Both the position numbers and the translations under genes were made by a program. A stretch of 44,767 nt of DNA, from positions 1-44,767 of the forward strand of contig RBWT01000057.1 of assembly GCA_004010275.1 (NCBI GenBank). Reading direction: 5' to 3'. The first letter of the stretch is position 1. Every line of letters starts with the position of its first letter. Positions 35,953 through 44,767 of this stretch are shown here, in pieces. The stretch comes from Streptomyces huasconensis (GTDB lineage: Bacteria > Actinomycetota > Actinomycetes > Streptomycetales > Streptomycetaceae). The notes beneath the pieces are model-generated. The model was not told where the DNA came from. It did not search any database and saw only the letters and a program-made list of their open reading frames with translations.

Positions 35953-36462
35953 GCGGTCTCTTCCTCTTCCAGGAGGCGGGTCAGGCGGATGCGGTTGATC
36001 TTGCCCAGCTCGGCGCGGACGATCTCCCGCTCCTGTTCGGGCGGGTTGCCGATCCGTTCCTTGACCGCGTCCCGCATCTGCTCACCGGTGCGGCCGGTGG
36101 CGCAGATCAGGAAGACGTGGCCGAACTTCTCCTGGTAGGCCAGGTTCAGTTCGAGCATCTCGGCCTTGAGTTCCTCGGAGGCGCCGGCCATGCCCCGCTG
36201 CTCGCGGGAGGAGGTCGGGTCCCCGGGCTTCGGGCGGCCGATCGGCGGGTGCCGGCCATCGCCTCGGCCAGGTCGTCCGCGGTCAGCTCGGCCATGCGGC
36301 GTCGCTCGCGGCGAAGAGGTCCTCGGCGGTGGCGTAGGGGCGCCGGGAGAGCAGCTTGCTCCCCCAGGCCGAAGAGGCACAGGCCTCGTGGAGCGCGGCG
36401 GTGGCCGCCGGCTCCGCCAAGGCGTTGAACCGGGCGATGCCCGGTGTCGTACTCGAAGTCAC
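35949..36462 (-). pseudogene. uraD: OHCU decarboxylase, two frameshifts
   Basis: About 171 residues after repair. Decarboxylates 2-oxo-4-hydroxy-4-carboxy-5-ureidoimidazoline to (S)-allantoin. GTG at 36462 with GGAGG six bases upstream starts TSSTTPGIARFNALAEP. One base is missing near 36294-36298 (GACGCCGCATGG), giving a premature TGA, and another near 36247-36250 (GGCACCCGCC); with both restored the catalytic motif HPPIG and the downstream SSREQ appear, then the intact C-terminal part from GMAGASEELK. Both losses are single C residues in C-rich sequence. First gene of the urate operon. Confidence 0.83.
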
Positions 36463-36501
36463 GGGAAGCCTCCGTGGCCTTGTGCTGGACGGGCTGCGGA
36501 A

Positions 36502-36542
36502 CAGCTAAGACCTTCAACAACGCAGCGTCAACAGTTTGTTGA
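36502..36542 (-). promoter_or_regulatory. Urate operon promoter with overlapping palindrome
   Basis: Read on the minus strand: TTCAACAAACTGTTGACG, in which the 15-bp palindrome TCAACA-AAC-TGTTGA (36528-36542) ends in TTGACG, a good -35 (36526-36531). A TAGCTG follows after 18 bases (36502-36507) as -10. The same 18 bases occur before the catalase gene, also at the -35. A further TTGTTGAA lies between the two elements. Confidence 0.65.
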
Positions 36543-36559
36543 AATAACTTGAACAAAGA

Positions 36560-36589
36560 AGCCGCCACCCGGCGGTACGGGTGACGGCT
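36560..36589 (-). terminator. Hairpin after the HTH gene
   Basis: Arms AGCCG-C-CACCCG (36560-36571) and CGGGTG-A-CGGCT (36578-36589) with one mismatch and a 6-base loop, 42 bases beyond the stop at 36632. Confidence 0.5.
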
Positions 36590-36631
36590 CGACCACAGTG
36601 AGCGACAGGAGGGTGCGGGGCGGACCGCCCT

Positions 36632-37009
36632 TTAGTCACCCTTCGCGGCATTCTCCCTGTTCAGGTAGTTGTACACGGTGAAGCGGGAGACCCCGAGGGC
36701 GCCCGCCACCGTCTCGACGCCATGCCGCACGGCGAAGGCGCCGCGCGCCTCCAGTATCCGCACGACCTCCTGTTTCGCCTTACGGTCCAGCTCCGAGAGG
36801 GGCTTGCCCCGCTTGCGCTCCAGGGCGAGCAGGATGTGGTCCAGCGAGTCGGCGAGCTGCGGCAGGCGCACCGCCACCACGTCCTCGCCCTGCCAGGCCA
36901 GGACCACGTCATCGGTCCCGGCCTGGTCCGGCGGCACCATCTCGCCGCCCATGGCGTCCACCAGCGGCTTGACCGCGGTGACGAAGGGGTCGTCCCCGAA
37001 GCTGGTCAC
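36632..37009 (-). CDS. Helix-turn-helix (HTH_22-like) regulator without sensor domain
   Basis: 125 residues. The C-terminal third is a helix-turn-helix of the YheO/DauR type: LDRKAKQEVVRILEARGAF, then VETVAGALGVSRFTVYNYLN. Normal family members carry a PAS-like domain of about 110 residues in front; here only 70 residues without clear similarity precede it. GTG start overlaps the stop of the upstream small gene by four bases. It lies just upstream of the urate operon on the same strand, so it is a candidate regulator of it. Confidence 0.8.
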   Translation of the reverse strand: MTSFGDDPFVTAVKPLVDAMGGEMVPPDQAGTDDVVLAWQGEDVVAVRLPQLADSLDHILLALERKRGKPLSELDRKAKQEVVRILEARGAFAVRHGVETVAGALGVSRFTVYNYLNRENAAKGD

Positions 37010-37293
37010 TTATCCGCCTCCCCCGGCAGGCCCCGGTCTCCCGGCCGGCCCGGCTCCCCGATCACGTTGACCTGGAGCGAGACGCGGGTGGCGCCCGCCC
37101 CCAGGGACCGGCGCAGCATCGCGTCGACGGCGGTCAGGACCGCGTCGACGTCACCCTCGGCGGTGTTGCCGAACGGGCCGACGTCCACCGCGTCCAGCGG
37201 GGCCCCCTGGATGACCTCGCGGGCCACCAGCGCATGCTGCGGGGCCTCGTCGAGATCAAAGGGCTCGGTCGTGAACTCCACTCTCAATCGCAC
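37006..37293 (-). CDS. Small thiamine-binding-protein-like protein (MTH1187/YkoF type)
   Basis: 95 residues. Opens with a beta strand MRLRVEFTTEPF and contains VDVGPFGNTAEG and GAGATRVSLQVNVI, a pattern resembling MTH1187-type thiamine-binding proteins. Its role here is unclear. The stop overlaps the HTH gene start (GTGA), so the two form an operon, divergent from hyi across a 125-base region with phased operator boxes. Confidence 0.65.
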   Translation of the reverse strand: MRLRVEFTTEPFDLDEAPQHALVAREVIQGAPLDAVDVGPFGNTAEGDVDAVLTAVDAMLRRSLGAGATRVSLQVNVIGEPGRPGDRGLPGEADK

Positions 37294-37337
37294 GCGGCCA
37301 ACCTACTGCCGCGTCGGGATTTTTCGGCAGCCCCCTC

Positions 37338-37402
37338 TTGACAGCTTCCGCAGATCGGAGGCACTCTTCCATCAAGCAGAAATGAACTTCCGCAATACGG
37401 AA
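37338..37402 (+). promoter_or_regulatory. hyi promoter region with three 21-bp-phased operator boxes
   Basis: Three 15-bp boxes start at 37346, 37367 and 37388, exactly 21 bases apart: TTCCGCAGATCGGAG, TTCCATCAAGCAGAA and TTCCGCAATACGGAA (the last a near-perfect palindrome). TTGACA at 37338-37343 is a likely -35, so the boxes cover the -10 and transcription start. The -10 itself is poor (CACTCT at 37362-37367). Confidence 0.7.
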
Positions 37403-37418
37403 GGAGCGCGGAAGCCCC

Positions 37419-38258
37419 ATGGGATACTCCGACCAGCGCTTCAATGTGAACCTGTCGATCCTCTTCACCGAGCTCCCGCTCCTGGAGCGCCCCGCGGCCG
37501 CCGCGAAGGCCGGCTTCGGCGCGGTCGAGCTGTGGTGGCCCTGGGTCGACGCCCCCACCCCCGAGCAGTCCGAGCTCGACGCCCTGAAGAAGGCGATCGA
37601 GGACGCGGGCGTGAAACTGGTGGGCCTGAACTTCTACGCCGGACAGCTGCCGGGCCCCGACCGCGGCGCCCTGTCGGTCCCCGGCGAGGAGAGCGAGAAG
37701 TTCCGCGCGAACCTCGCGGTGGCGGCGGACTTCGCCGAGTCGCTCGGCTGCACGGCGCTCAACGCGCTGTACGGCAACCGCGTCGACGGCGTGGACCCGG
37801 CCGTCCAGGACGAACTCGCCCTGGAGAACCTGGTGCTCGCCGCCCGCGAGGCCGACCGCGTCGGCGCGACCCTGCTGATCGAGGCGCTCAACGCGCCCGA
37901 GTCGCCGAAGTGCCCCATCGTGAGCGCGCCCAAGGCGATCGAGGTCATCGACAAGGTGAACGCCGCGACCGGCCTCGGCAACGCGAAGTTCCTCATGGAC
38001 CTCTACCACCTGTCCATGAACGGCGAGGACCTGCCCTCGGTCATCGAGCGGTACACCGCGAAGACCGGGCACGTGCAGATCGCGGACAACCCCGGCCGCG
38101 GCGCCCCCGGCACGGGTTCGCTGCCGATCGAGGCCCTCCTCGACCAGCTGCGGGACACCGGCTACCAGGGCTGGATCGGCCTGGAGTACAAGGCCGGCGA
38201 CCGCCCGAGCGCCGAGGCCTTCGACTGGCTGCCCGCCGAGGCCCGCGCCGCGCGCTGA
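37419..38258 (+). CDS. hyi: Hydroxypyruvate isomerase
   Basis: 279 residues, xylose-isomerase-like TIM barrel. Interconverts hydroxypyruvate and tartronate semialdehyde in glyoxylate use. Metal and substrate residues are visible in the Glu of LLIEALNAPESPKC, the Asp/His of FLMDLYHLSMNGED, the HVQIADNPGRGAPGTG segment and the Glu of IGLEYKAG. AAGGAGCGCGGAAG precedes the ATG. First gene of an operon with glxR (53 bases on); expression is probably repressed through the phased boxes upstream. Confidence 0.92.
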   Translation: MGYSDQRFNVNLSILFTELPLLERPAAAAKAGFGAVELWWPWVDAPTPEQSELDALKKAIEDAGVKLVGLNFYAGQLPGPDRGALSVPGEESEKFRANLAVAADFAESLGCTALNALYGNRVDGVDPAVQDELALENLVLAAREADRVGATLLIEALNAPESPKCPIVSAPKAIEVIDKVNAATGLGNAKFLMDLYHLSMNGEDLPSVIERYTAKTGHVQIADNPGRGAPGTGSLPIEALLDQLRDTGYQGWIGLEYKAGDRPSAEAFDWLPAEARAAR

Positions 38259-38311
38259 GCGCCAACTCATCGACGTACCAAACGCTTTAGAGCAGTCAGA
38301 GAGGCACCCTC

Positions 38312-39202
38312 ATGAGCACGCTTCCCAAGGTCGCCTGGATCGGTCTCGGCATCATGGGCTCCCCCATGTCCGAGAACCTGATCAAGGCGGGCTACTCCGT
38401 CACCGGCTACACCCTGGAGCAGGACAAGCTGGACCGGCTCTCGGCCGCCGGCGGCACCGCCGCCAAGTCCATCGCGGAGGCCGTCGAGAACGCCGACGTC
38501 GTGATCACGATGGTGCCCGCCTCCCCGCAGGTCGAGGCCATCGCGTACGGTCCCGACGGCATCCTGGAGAACGCGCGGTCGGGCGCGCTGCTGATCGACA
38601 TGTCGTCGATCACCCCGCAGACCTCCGTGGACCTCGCCAAGGCCGCCAAGGACAAGGGCATCCGCGTGCTGGACGCCCCGGTCTCCGGCGGCGAGGCGGG
38701 CGCCATCGAGGCCGTCCTGTCCATCATGGTCGGCGGTGAGCAGGCCGACTTCGACGAGGCCAAGCCGCTCCTGGAGGCGCTCGGCAAGACCATCGTGCTG
38801 TGCGGTCCGCACGGCTCGGGTCAGACCGTGAAGGCCGCCAACCAGCTGATCGTGGCCGTCAACATCCAGGCGTGCGCCGAGGCCGTGGTCTTCCTGGAGA
38901 AGTCCGGCGTGGACCTGGCGGCCGCGCTCGACGTCCTCAACGGCGGTCTGGCCGGCTCGACCGTGCTGACCCGCAAGAAGGACAACTTCCTGAACCGGGA
39001 CTTCAAGCCCGGCTTCCGGATCGACCTGCACCACAAGGACATGGGCATCGTCACCGACGCCGCCCGCAACGTCGGTGCCGCCCTGCCGGTCGGCGCGGTC
39101 GTCGCCCAGCTGGTCGCCTCCCTGCGCGCGCAGGGCGACGGCGGCCTCGACCACTCCGCCCTGCTGCGCTCCGTCGAGCGCCTGTCGGGCGGCGAGCTCT
39201 AG
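38312..39202 (+). CDS. glxR: Tartronate semialdehyde reductase (2-hydroxy-3-oxopropionate reductase)
   Basis: 296 residues. Reduces tartronate semialdehyde to D-glycerate with NAD(P)H. Beta-hydroxyacid dehydrogenase family: GLGIMGSPM at 11-19, the conserved APVSGGEAGA near 125, and catalytic Lys in GSGQTVKAANQLIV (about residue 173). It takes the product of the Gcl reaction and shares the operon of hyi. GAGAGG lies upstream of the ATG. Confidence 0.94.
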   Translation: MSTLPKVAWIGLGIMGSPMSENLIKAGYSVTGYTLEQDKLDRLSAAGGTAAKSIAEAVENADVVITMVPASPQVEAIAYGPDGILENARSGALLIDMSSITPQTSVDLAKAAKDKGIRVLDAPVSGGEAGAIEAVLSIMVGGEQADFDEAKPLLEALGKTIVLCGPHGSGQTVKAANQLIVAVNIQACAEAVVFLEKSGVDLAAALDVLNGGLAGSTVLTRKKDNFLNRDFKPGFRIDLHHKDMGIVTDAARNVGAALPVGAVVAQLVASLRAQGDGGLDHSALLRSVERLSGGEL

Positions 39203-39316
39203 TTCACCGGGGCTCCCCAAGACTTCCGGCCGTGGCGGCGCTGACACCTGTCCTGTCGCGCCCAGGCGCCGCTCGCGGCCCGGAACCAGCACGCCCGCAA
39301 GGCCCACCCAAAAACT

Positions 39317-39357
39317 TCAACAAACTGTTGACGTAGCTGTTCAGGGGTCCTTACGCT
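39317..39357 (+). promoter_or_regulatory. Catalase promoter with the palindrome shared with the urate operon
   Basis: The 15-bp palindrome TCAACA-AAC-TGTTGA (39317-39331) runs into a -35, TTGACG (39328-39333), with TACGCT at 39352-39357 as -10 after 18 bases. The 18-base string from 39316 is identical to that before uraD in the same orientation. A separate palindrome, TTCCGTACGGAA (39385-39396), lies just before the gene. Confidence 0.68.
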
Positions 39358-39412
39358 CCCGAACACCGTCTGCAGTCGAAGCAGTTCCGTACGGAAGGTC
39401 AACCTCGCCACC

Positions 39413-40870
39413 ATGTCGAAGCGTGTGCTCACGACCGAGTCCGGCGCTCCCGTCGCCGACAATCAGAACTCCGCCACCGCCGGCGTCGGTGGCCCGATCC
39501 TCCTCCAGGACCAGCACCTCCTGGAGAAGCTGGCCCGCTTCAACCGTGAGCGCATCCCGGAGCGCGTCGTGCACGCCCGCGGCTCCGGCGCGTACGGCTA
39601 CTTCGAGGTGACCGACGACGTCACCGGCTTCACGCACGCCGACTTCCTCGGCGAGGTCGGCAAGCGCACCGAGGTCTTCCTGCGCTTCTCGACCGTGGCG
39701 GACAACCTCGGCGGCGCGGACGCGGTCCGTGACCCGCGCGGTTTCGCGGTGAAGTTCTACACCGAAGAGGGCAACTACGACCTCGTCGGCAACAACACCC
39801 CGGTGTTCTTCATCAAGGACCCGATCAAGTTCCCCGACTTCATCCACTCCCAGAAGCGCGACCCCTTCACGGGCAAGCAGGAGCCGGACAACGTCTGGGA
39901 CTTCTGGGCGCACGCCCCCGAGGCCACGCACCAGGTCACCTGGCTGATGGGCGACCGCGGCATCCCCGCCTCGTACCGCCACATGAACGGCTACGGCTCG
40001 CACACCTACCAGTGGACGAACGCCAAGGGCGAGGCCTTCTTCGTCAAGTACCACTTCAAGACGAACCAGGGCATCCGCTCGCTCTCCAGCGAGCAGGCCG
40101 CCGAGATCGCGGGCAAGGACCCGAACTCGCACCAGACCGACCTGCTCCAGGCCATCGAGCGGGGCGTGAACCCGTCCTGGACGCTGCACGTGCAGATCAT
40201 GCCCGCGTCCGAGGCGGCGGACTACCGCTTCAACCCGTTCGACCTCACCAAGGTGTGGCCGCACAAGGACTACCCGCTCCAGCGCGTGGGCCGCCTGGTC
40301 CTGGACCGCAACCCGGACAACGTCTTCGCCGAGGTCGAGCAGGCCGCGTTCTCCCCGAACAACTTCGTGCCGGGCATCGGTCCCTCCCCGGACAAGATGC
40401 TCCAGGGCCGCCTGTTCGCCTACGCGGACGCGCACCGCTACCGCCTGGGCGTCAACCACACCCAGCTCGCGGTCAACGCCCCCAAGGCGGCCAAGGCCGA
40501 CAACTACGGGCGCGACGGCCTGATGGCGTCCAACCCCTACGGCCGGGACCGCAAGAACTACGAGCCCAACTCGTACGACGGCCCCGTCGAGACCGGCCGG
40601 CCGCTGTCGGCGCCGCTCGCGATCGCCGGCTACACGGGCACGCACGCCGCCCCGACCCACACCAAGGACGACGACTTCTTCCAGGCCGGTGAGTTGTACC
40701 GCCTGATGTCCGAGGACGAGAAGTCCCGTCTGGTGGCGAACATCGCCGGTGGCCTCTCGCAGGTCTCGCGCGACGACGTCATCGAGAAGAACCTCGCCCA
40801 CTTCCACGCCGCCGACGCCGACTACGGCAAGCGCGTCGAGGAGGCCGTCCGCGCCCTGCGCGAGGACTGA
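39413..40870 (+). CDS. katA: Catalase, small-subunit clade 3 type
   Basis: 485 residues. Monofunctional haem catalase. Distal His54 (RVVHARGSGAYG), Asn127 (GNNTPVFF) and proximal Tyr337 (RLFAYADAHRYRLG) are all present, with the length of the small-subunit group. It sits between glxR and gcl, as I remember for S. coelicolor, and shares a promoter element with the urate operon, so removal of peroxide from uricase is a likely role. The region just before the ATG has AAGG at about 14 bases. Confidence 0.95.
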   Translation: MSKRVLTTESGAPVADNQNSATAGVGGPILLQDQHLLEKLARFNRERIPERVVHARGSGAYGYFEVTDDVTGFTHADFLGEVGKRTEVFLRFSTVADNLGGADAVRDPRGFAVKFYTEEGNYDLVGNNTPVFFIKDPIKFPDFIHSQKRDPFTGKQEPDNVWDFWAHAPEATHQVTWLMGDRGIPASYRHMNGYGSHTYQWTNAKGEAFFVKYHFKTNQGIRSLSSEQAAEIAGKDPNSHQTDLLQAIERGVNPSWTLHVQIMPASEAADYRFNPFDLTKVWPHKDYPLQRVGRLVLDRNPDNVFAEVEQAAFSPNNFVPGIGPSPDKMLQGRLFAYADAHRYRLGVNHTQLAVNAPKAAKADNYGRDGLMASNPYGRDRKNYEPNSYDGPVETGRPLSAPLAIAGYTGTHAAPTHTKDDDFFQAGELYRLMSEDEKSRLVANIAGGLSQVSRDDVIEKNLAHFHAADADYGKRVEEAVRALRED

Positions 40871-41364
40871 GCGAGCACCAACACCCAGGCTGCGTCGGTG
40901 GGTTGACGGGAGGTCAGCTCACCGGCGCTGAGCCCGCACCGCCGTCACGGACCCGGATGAGGGGTGGTACGTGACGCGGGCGGGCGGGCACGGTCCGCGG
41001 CGGCTCTGCGAGCCAGTGCGGTGGTCAAGGTCCGGCGGCTCTCCTCTCGACCTGAGGGAGGGGAACCACCGGTCCGTCGCACCCGCCGCGGTCCCGGCCC
41101 CGCACCCGGGGTCCACGGACTCCGCCCGGCAGCACGTATGCATGTCTCGCCAGTCGCGCGCCGTCGGGCGGTCACCACTTCACATGCCACACGGCCAGAG
41201 CGCCGGGTACGGACGGTCCCGTACCCGGCGCTCTTCCGTGCGCGGGTCCGGGCGGTTTCGTCTGGACCAGTCGGTCGTCGCGTCGCTCCCACGGTGCTCT
41301 TCGCCGCGTACGCGGACCCGCTGCGGTCCGTGCTCGACGCGGCGCTGGGGCCGGCCCCGGGTTC
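40871..41364. other. About 490 bases without a recognisable gene
   Basis: Short overlapping readings exist but none shows a ribosome-binding site or similarity I recognise. The only clear feature is the long perfect hairpin at 41197-41234. Strong composition bias makes chance open frames common here. Confidence 0.5.
41197..41234. terminator. 16-bp perfect hairpin
   Basis: Arms 41197-41212 (AGAGCGCCGGGTACGG) and 41219-41234 match perfectly around six bases. It lies 326 bases after catalase and 131 bases beyond the convergent membrane protein gene, so it could end either transcript. It is followed by TTCC, not a T run. Confidence 0.65.
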
Positions 41365-41711
41365 TCACCTCCCGCGTGACTCCACCCGGGCCACGATCAG
41401 GTTCGCCACGACCCCGAGCACGGTTGCCGCTGCCGCCGGGAGCCACGGGTTGGTGGCGTGCAGACCCGGAGTGAACTCCAGGGGAGAGAGAGCAGTGCGG
41501 CCCAGAACAGCGCGCTCAGTCCGTCGAACTCGATCAGGTCGCTGAACAGAGCCGTGACCACCAGGACCACGAGCAGGAGGAAGAGCATGACGAGGGCCGC
41601 GACACCGAGCCCCAGCCCGGTGAACCCGACCGCGGCAAGGACTTTCCCTCCGGTGCTGAAGGAACCCCATGTCGGCTCCTGCTCGTCATCCGGCCGACGT
41701 TCGTCACTCAT
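41365..41711 (-). pseudogene. Small two-helix membrane protein, frameshifted
   Basis: About 115 residues after repair. A polar N-terminus (MSDERRPDDEQEPTWGSF) leads into a long hydrophobic stretch (VAALVMLFLLLVVLVVTALF). Near 41480-41490 one base restores continuity (FWAALLSL to PLEFTPGLHATNPWLPAAAA), followed by a second hydrophobic segment and VARVESRGR. Start ATG at 41711 with AGGAAGG upstream. No function recognised. Confidence 0.6.
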
Positions 41712-41838
41712 CGCTGACACCTTCCTGAGGTGCGGGCCACCCTGAAGATCGTCAACAAGTACCTTCCGCTCCAGCTGCACGAGGTGCCGACCGGGACGCA
41801 GGCCTCGCCACGGCTTCCGGCGGTTGATGTGCAACCGC

Positions 41839-42423
41839 CTAGGTCACCTTGCCGCCGGACTCCAGGGTGGCGATCATCCGCTCCAGGCGGGCCGCTCGCG
41901 TGGCGGCCGTCCGCGCCGTCATCAGGCGGTGCAGCACGGTGTACCGGGCCGTCTTGCCCAGCGCCTCAAACGCCTTGCGCGCGGCCGGACTTGCCTCGAG
42001 CGCGGCCGCCAGGTCGTCCGGCACCGTGGCGTTGCGCTGCGACTCGTACGCCGCGTCCCAGCGCCCGTCCGCCTGCGCGGAGGCGACTTCCGCGAGGCCG
42101 GGTTCGCGCATGCGGCCCTCGGCGGTCAGTTCCGCGACCCGGTCGATGTTCACCTTGGACCACAGGCTGCGCGGCCGGCGGCGGGTGATCTTCTGCAGGT
42201 AGTGGACGTCGTCGTACGCCTTGCGGTGGCCGGTGATCCAGCCGTGGCAGAGCGCCACGTCGTTGACCTCCGCGGCGGTCACCGAGGCCACGCCCGAGCC
42301 CTTCTTGGCGAGCTTCACCCAGATCCCCGGGGAGTCGCCGTGGTGCTCGTCCAGCCACGCCGTCAACTGCCGTTCGTCGGCGCAGAACACGACCTTCAGG
42401 CCGTCCAGTGAGTCCATTTCCAT
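41839..42423 (-). CDS. YdeI/OmpD-associated family protein
   Basis: 194 residues. The family pattern is clear: VVFCADERQLTAWLDEHHG, VNDVALCHGWITGHRKAYDD and FLQ-like HYLQKITRRRPRSLWSKVN, then a C-terminal helical part that ends in AARLERMIATLESGGKVT. Biochemical role unknown; some members are linked to bacteriocin or periplasmic stress. Unrelated to the glyoxylate genes around it. Confidence 0.85.
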   Translation of the reverse strand: MEMDSLDGLKVVFCADERQLTAWLDEHHGDSPGIWVKLAKKGSGVASVTAAEVNDVALCHGWITGHRKAYDDVHYLQKITRRRPRSLWSKVNIDRVAELTAEGRMREPGLAEVASAQADGRWDAAYESQRNATVPDDLAAALEASPAARKAFEALGKTARYTVLHRLMTARTAATRAARLERMIATLESGGKVT

Positions 42424-42480
42424 CAGGCCACGCTACGGGAACACGTGTGCGCCCGCAGGACATCGGCCGGGCACGGCGAA

Positions 42481-42513
42481 GGGGCGGTCCACCCCCCTCG
42501 GGTGGACCGCCCC
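42481..42513 (-). terminator. Terminator of gcl
   Basis: Perfect 14-bp stem GGGGCGGTCCACCC (42481-42494) / GGGTGGACCGCCCC (42500-42513) with a 5-base loop, 20 bases after the gcl stop. Confidence 0.8.
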
Positions 42514-42532
42514 GGTCACTCCGGCCGACGCC

Positions 42533-44320
<1,788 letters not shown>

Positions 44321-44414
44321 GGGGTTCTCCTGCTTCGACAGCTTCGGCAGCTTTGCGGCTGCCGGATACGGCTGGCGGATTCGGCTCCCGTCGCGCCCCG
44401 CGGCGAGCTTCTGT

Positions 44415-44482
44415 TTCCGCATTGTGGAAAGAATGTTCTGCTATATGGAAGCAATGTAAGGGCGTGAGCCGAAGGCCGTCAA
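44415..44482 (-). promoter_or_regulatory. gcl promoter with two 21-bp-phased boxes
   Basis: On the minus strand, TTGACG (44477-44482) and TACATT (44453-44458), 18 bases apart, form a good promoter. Directly beyond the -10 lie two boxes: TTCCATATAGCAGAA (44436-44450) and TTCCACAATGCGGAA (44415-44429), 21 bases apart. They match the boxes at hyi and would overlap the transcription start, which suggests repression. Confidence 0.75.
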
Positions 44483-44573
44483 GAGACGTCCGCGATCCGG
44501 CCACCGGGCCGCCCGCATGCGGGGAGGATGGTGCGGAAGGCGGCGCGAGGGCGGACGAGGGCGGGTGAGGGCG

Positions 44574-44767
44574 ATGGCGGACGGCGGCATACCGGTGCGG
44601 TGCCCGGGGTGCCGAGGCGAGCATCTGTACGTGCCCCCTCCCCTGCCCTGCGCGTGCGGGGCCCCGCTCACCCCGCCGATGGCCCGCGGCGCGCCGCCGA
44701 CGCCGGTCACCGAGCGGAGCTTGGCGGACGAGTGGGTGACGGTCCGCTGCCGGCCTGCGGCCGCCGG
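44574..44767 (+). CDS. Zinc-ribbon-like protein, N-terminal part
   Basis: Runs off the window's right end; 64 residues visible. Starts MADGGIPVRCPGCRGEHLYV, and a second Cys pair follows as PCACGAPL, together a likely four-Cys zinc knot, then a linker and a conserved-looking DEWVTVRCRP. No function recognised. Confidence 0.55.
   Translation, partial: MADGGIPVRCPGCRGEHLYVPPPLPCACGAPLTPPMARGAPPTPVTERSLADEWVTVRCRPAAA

Noticed and set aside
40945..41474. Small genes in the region after catalase
   Set aside because: Several overlapping short frames exist on both strands, but none has a ribosome-binding site or recognisable family sequence.

Overview
The window looks like Streptomyces chromosome. 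It is very GC-rich (around 70% or more by eye), uses GTG as well as ATG starts, and carries families typical of the genus: an ATPase/XRE-DUF5753/DUF397 trio, a DUF574 methyltransferase, DUF6328, DUF4360 and a GH46 chitosanase. Gene order at the right end (uraD-uraH-uricase, hyi-glxR-catalase, gcl) resembles, from memory, the glyoxylate/purine region of S. coelicolor. No tRNA, rRNA, CRISPR array or insertion sequence was recognised.

Layout. 1-5.4 kb: a Tat-type secreted protein, two small membrane proteins, an aldo/keto reductase with a duplicated ribosome-binding/start region, and an HxlR regulator divergent from an AlaA-like aminotransferase. 5.4-13.1 kb: secreted or housekeeping genes (C39-like peptidase, a von Willebrand A protein coupled to a membrane-anchored partner, histidine phosphatase, F420-type oxidoreductase, thioesterase, secreted endonuclease, methyltransferase), many broken by single-base shifts. 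13.4-16.8 kb: a two-blade tectonin miniprotein, the ATPase/XRE/DUF397 regulatory locus and an MHS transporter. 17.0-24.0 kb: a compact candidate biosynthetic locus, with an MMPL exporter, an AurF-like diiron oxygenase and an SDR on one strand, divergent from a KAS III, an acyl carrier protein and a KAS II. 24-29.7 kb: DUF4360 protein, chitosanase with an operator-like palindrome, a secreted protein, and a double-HTH Lrp regulator beside a drug-efflux-type MFS gene.

29.9-44.3 kb is a purine-to-glyoxylate catabolic region. Two NCS2 permeases, an 8-oxoguanine deaminase, uricase, hydroxyisourate hydrolase and OHCU decarboxylase would take up purines and make allantoin. Hydroxypyruvate isomerase, tartronate semialdehyde reductase and glyoxylate carboligase handle the glyoxylate that allantoin breakdown yields. 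A catalase sits among them and can remove uricase-derived peroxide. Two operator systems are visible: an 18-bp element identical in front of the uricase operon and the catalase gene, and 15-bp boxes repeated with exact 21-bp phasing in front of hyi (three) and gcl (two).

Caution: at least about 20 single-nucleotide frameshifts interrupt otherwise well-conserved genes. Many probably come from sequencing or assembly error, so the annotation gives inferred full extents where the two halves join convincingly.
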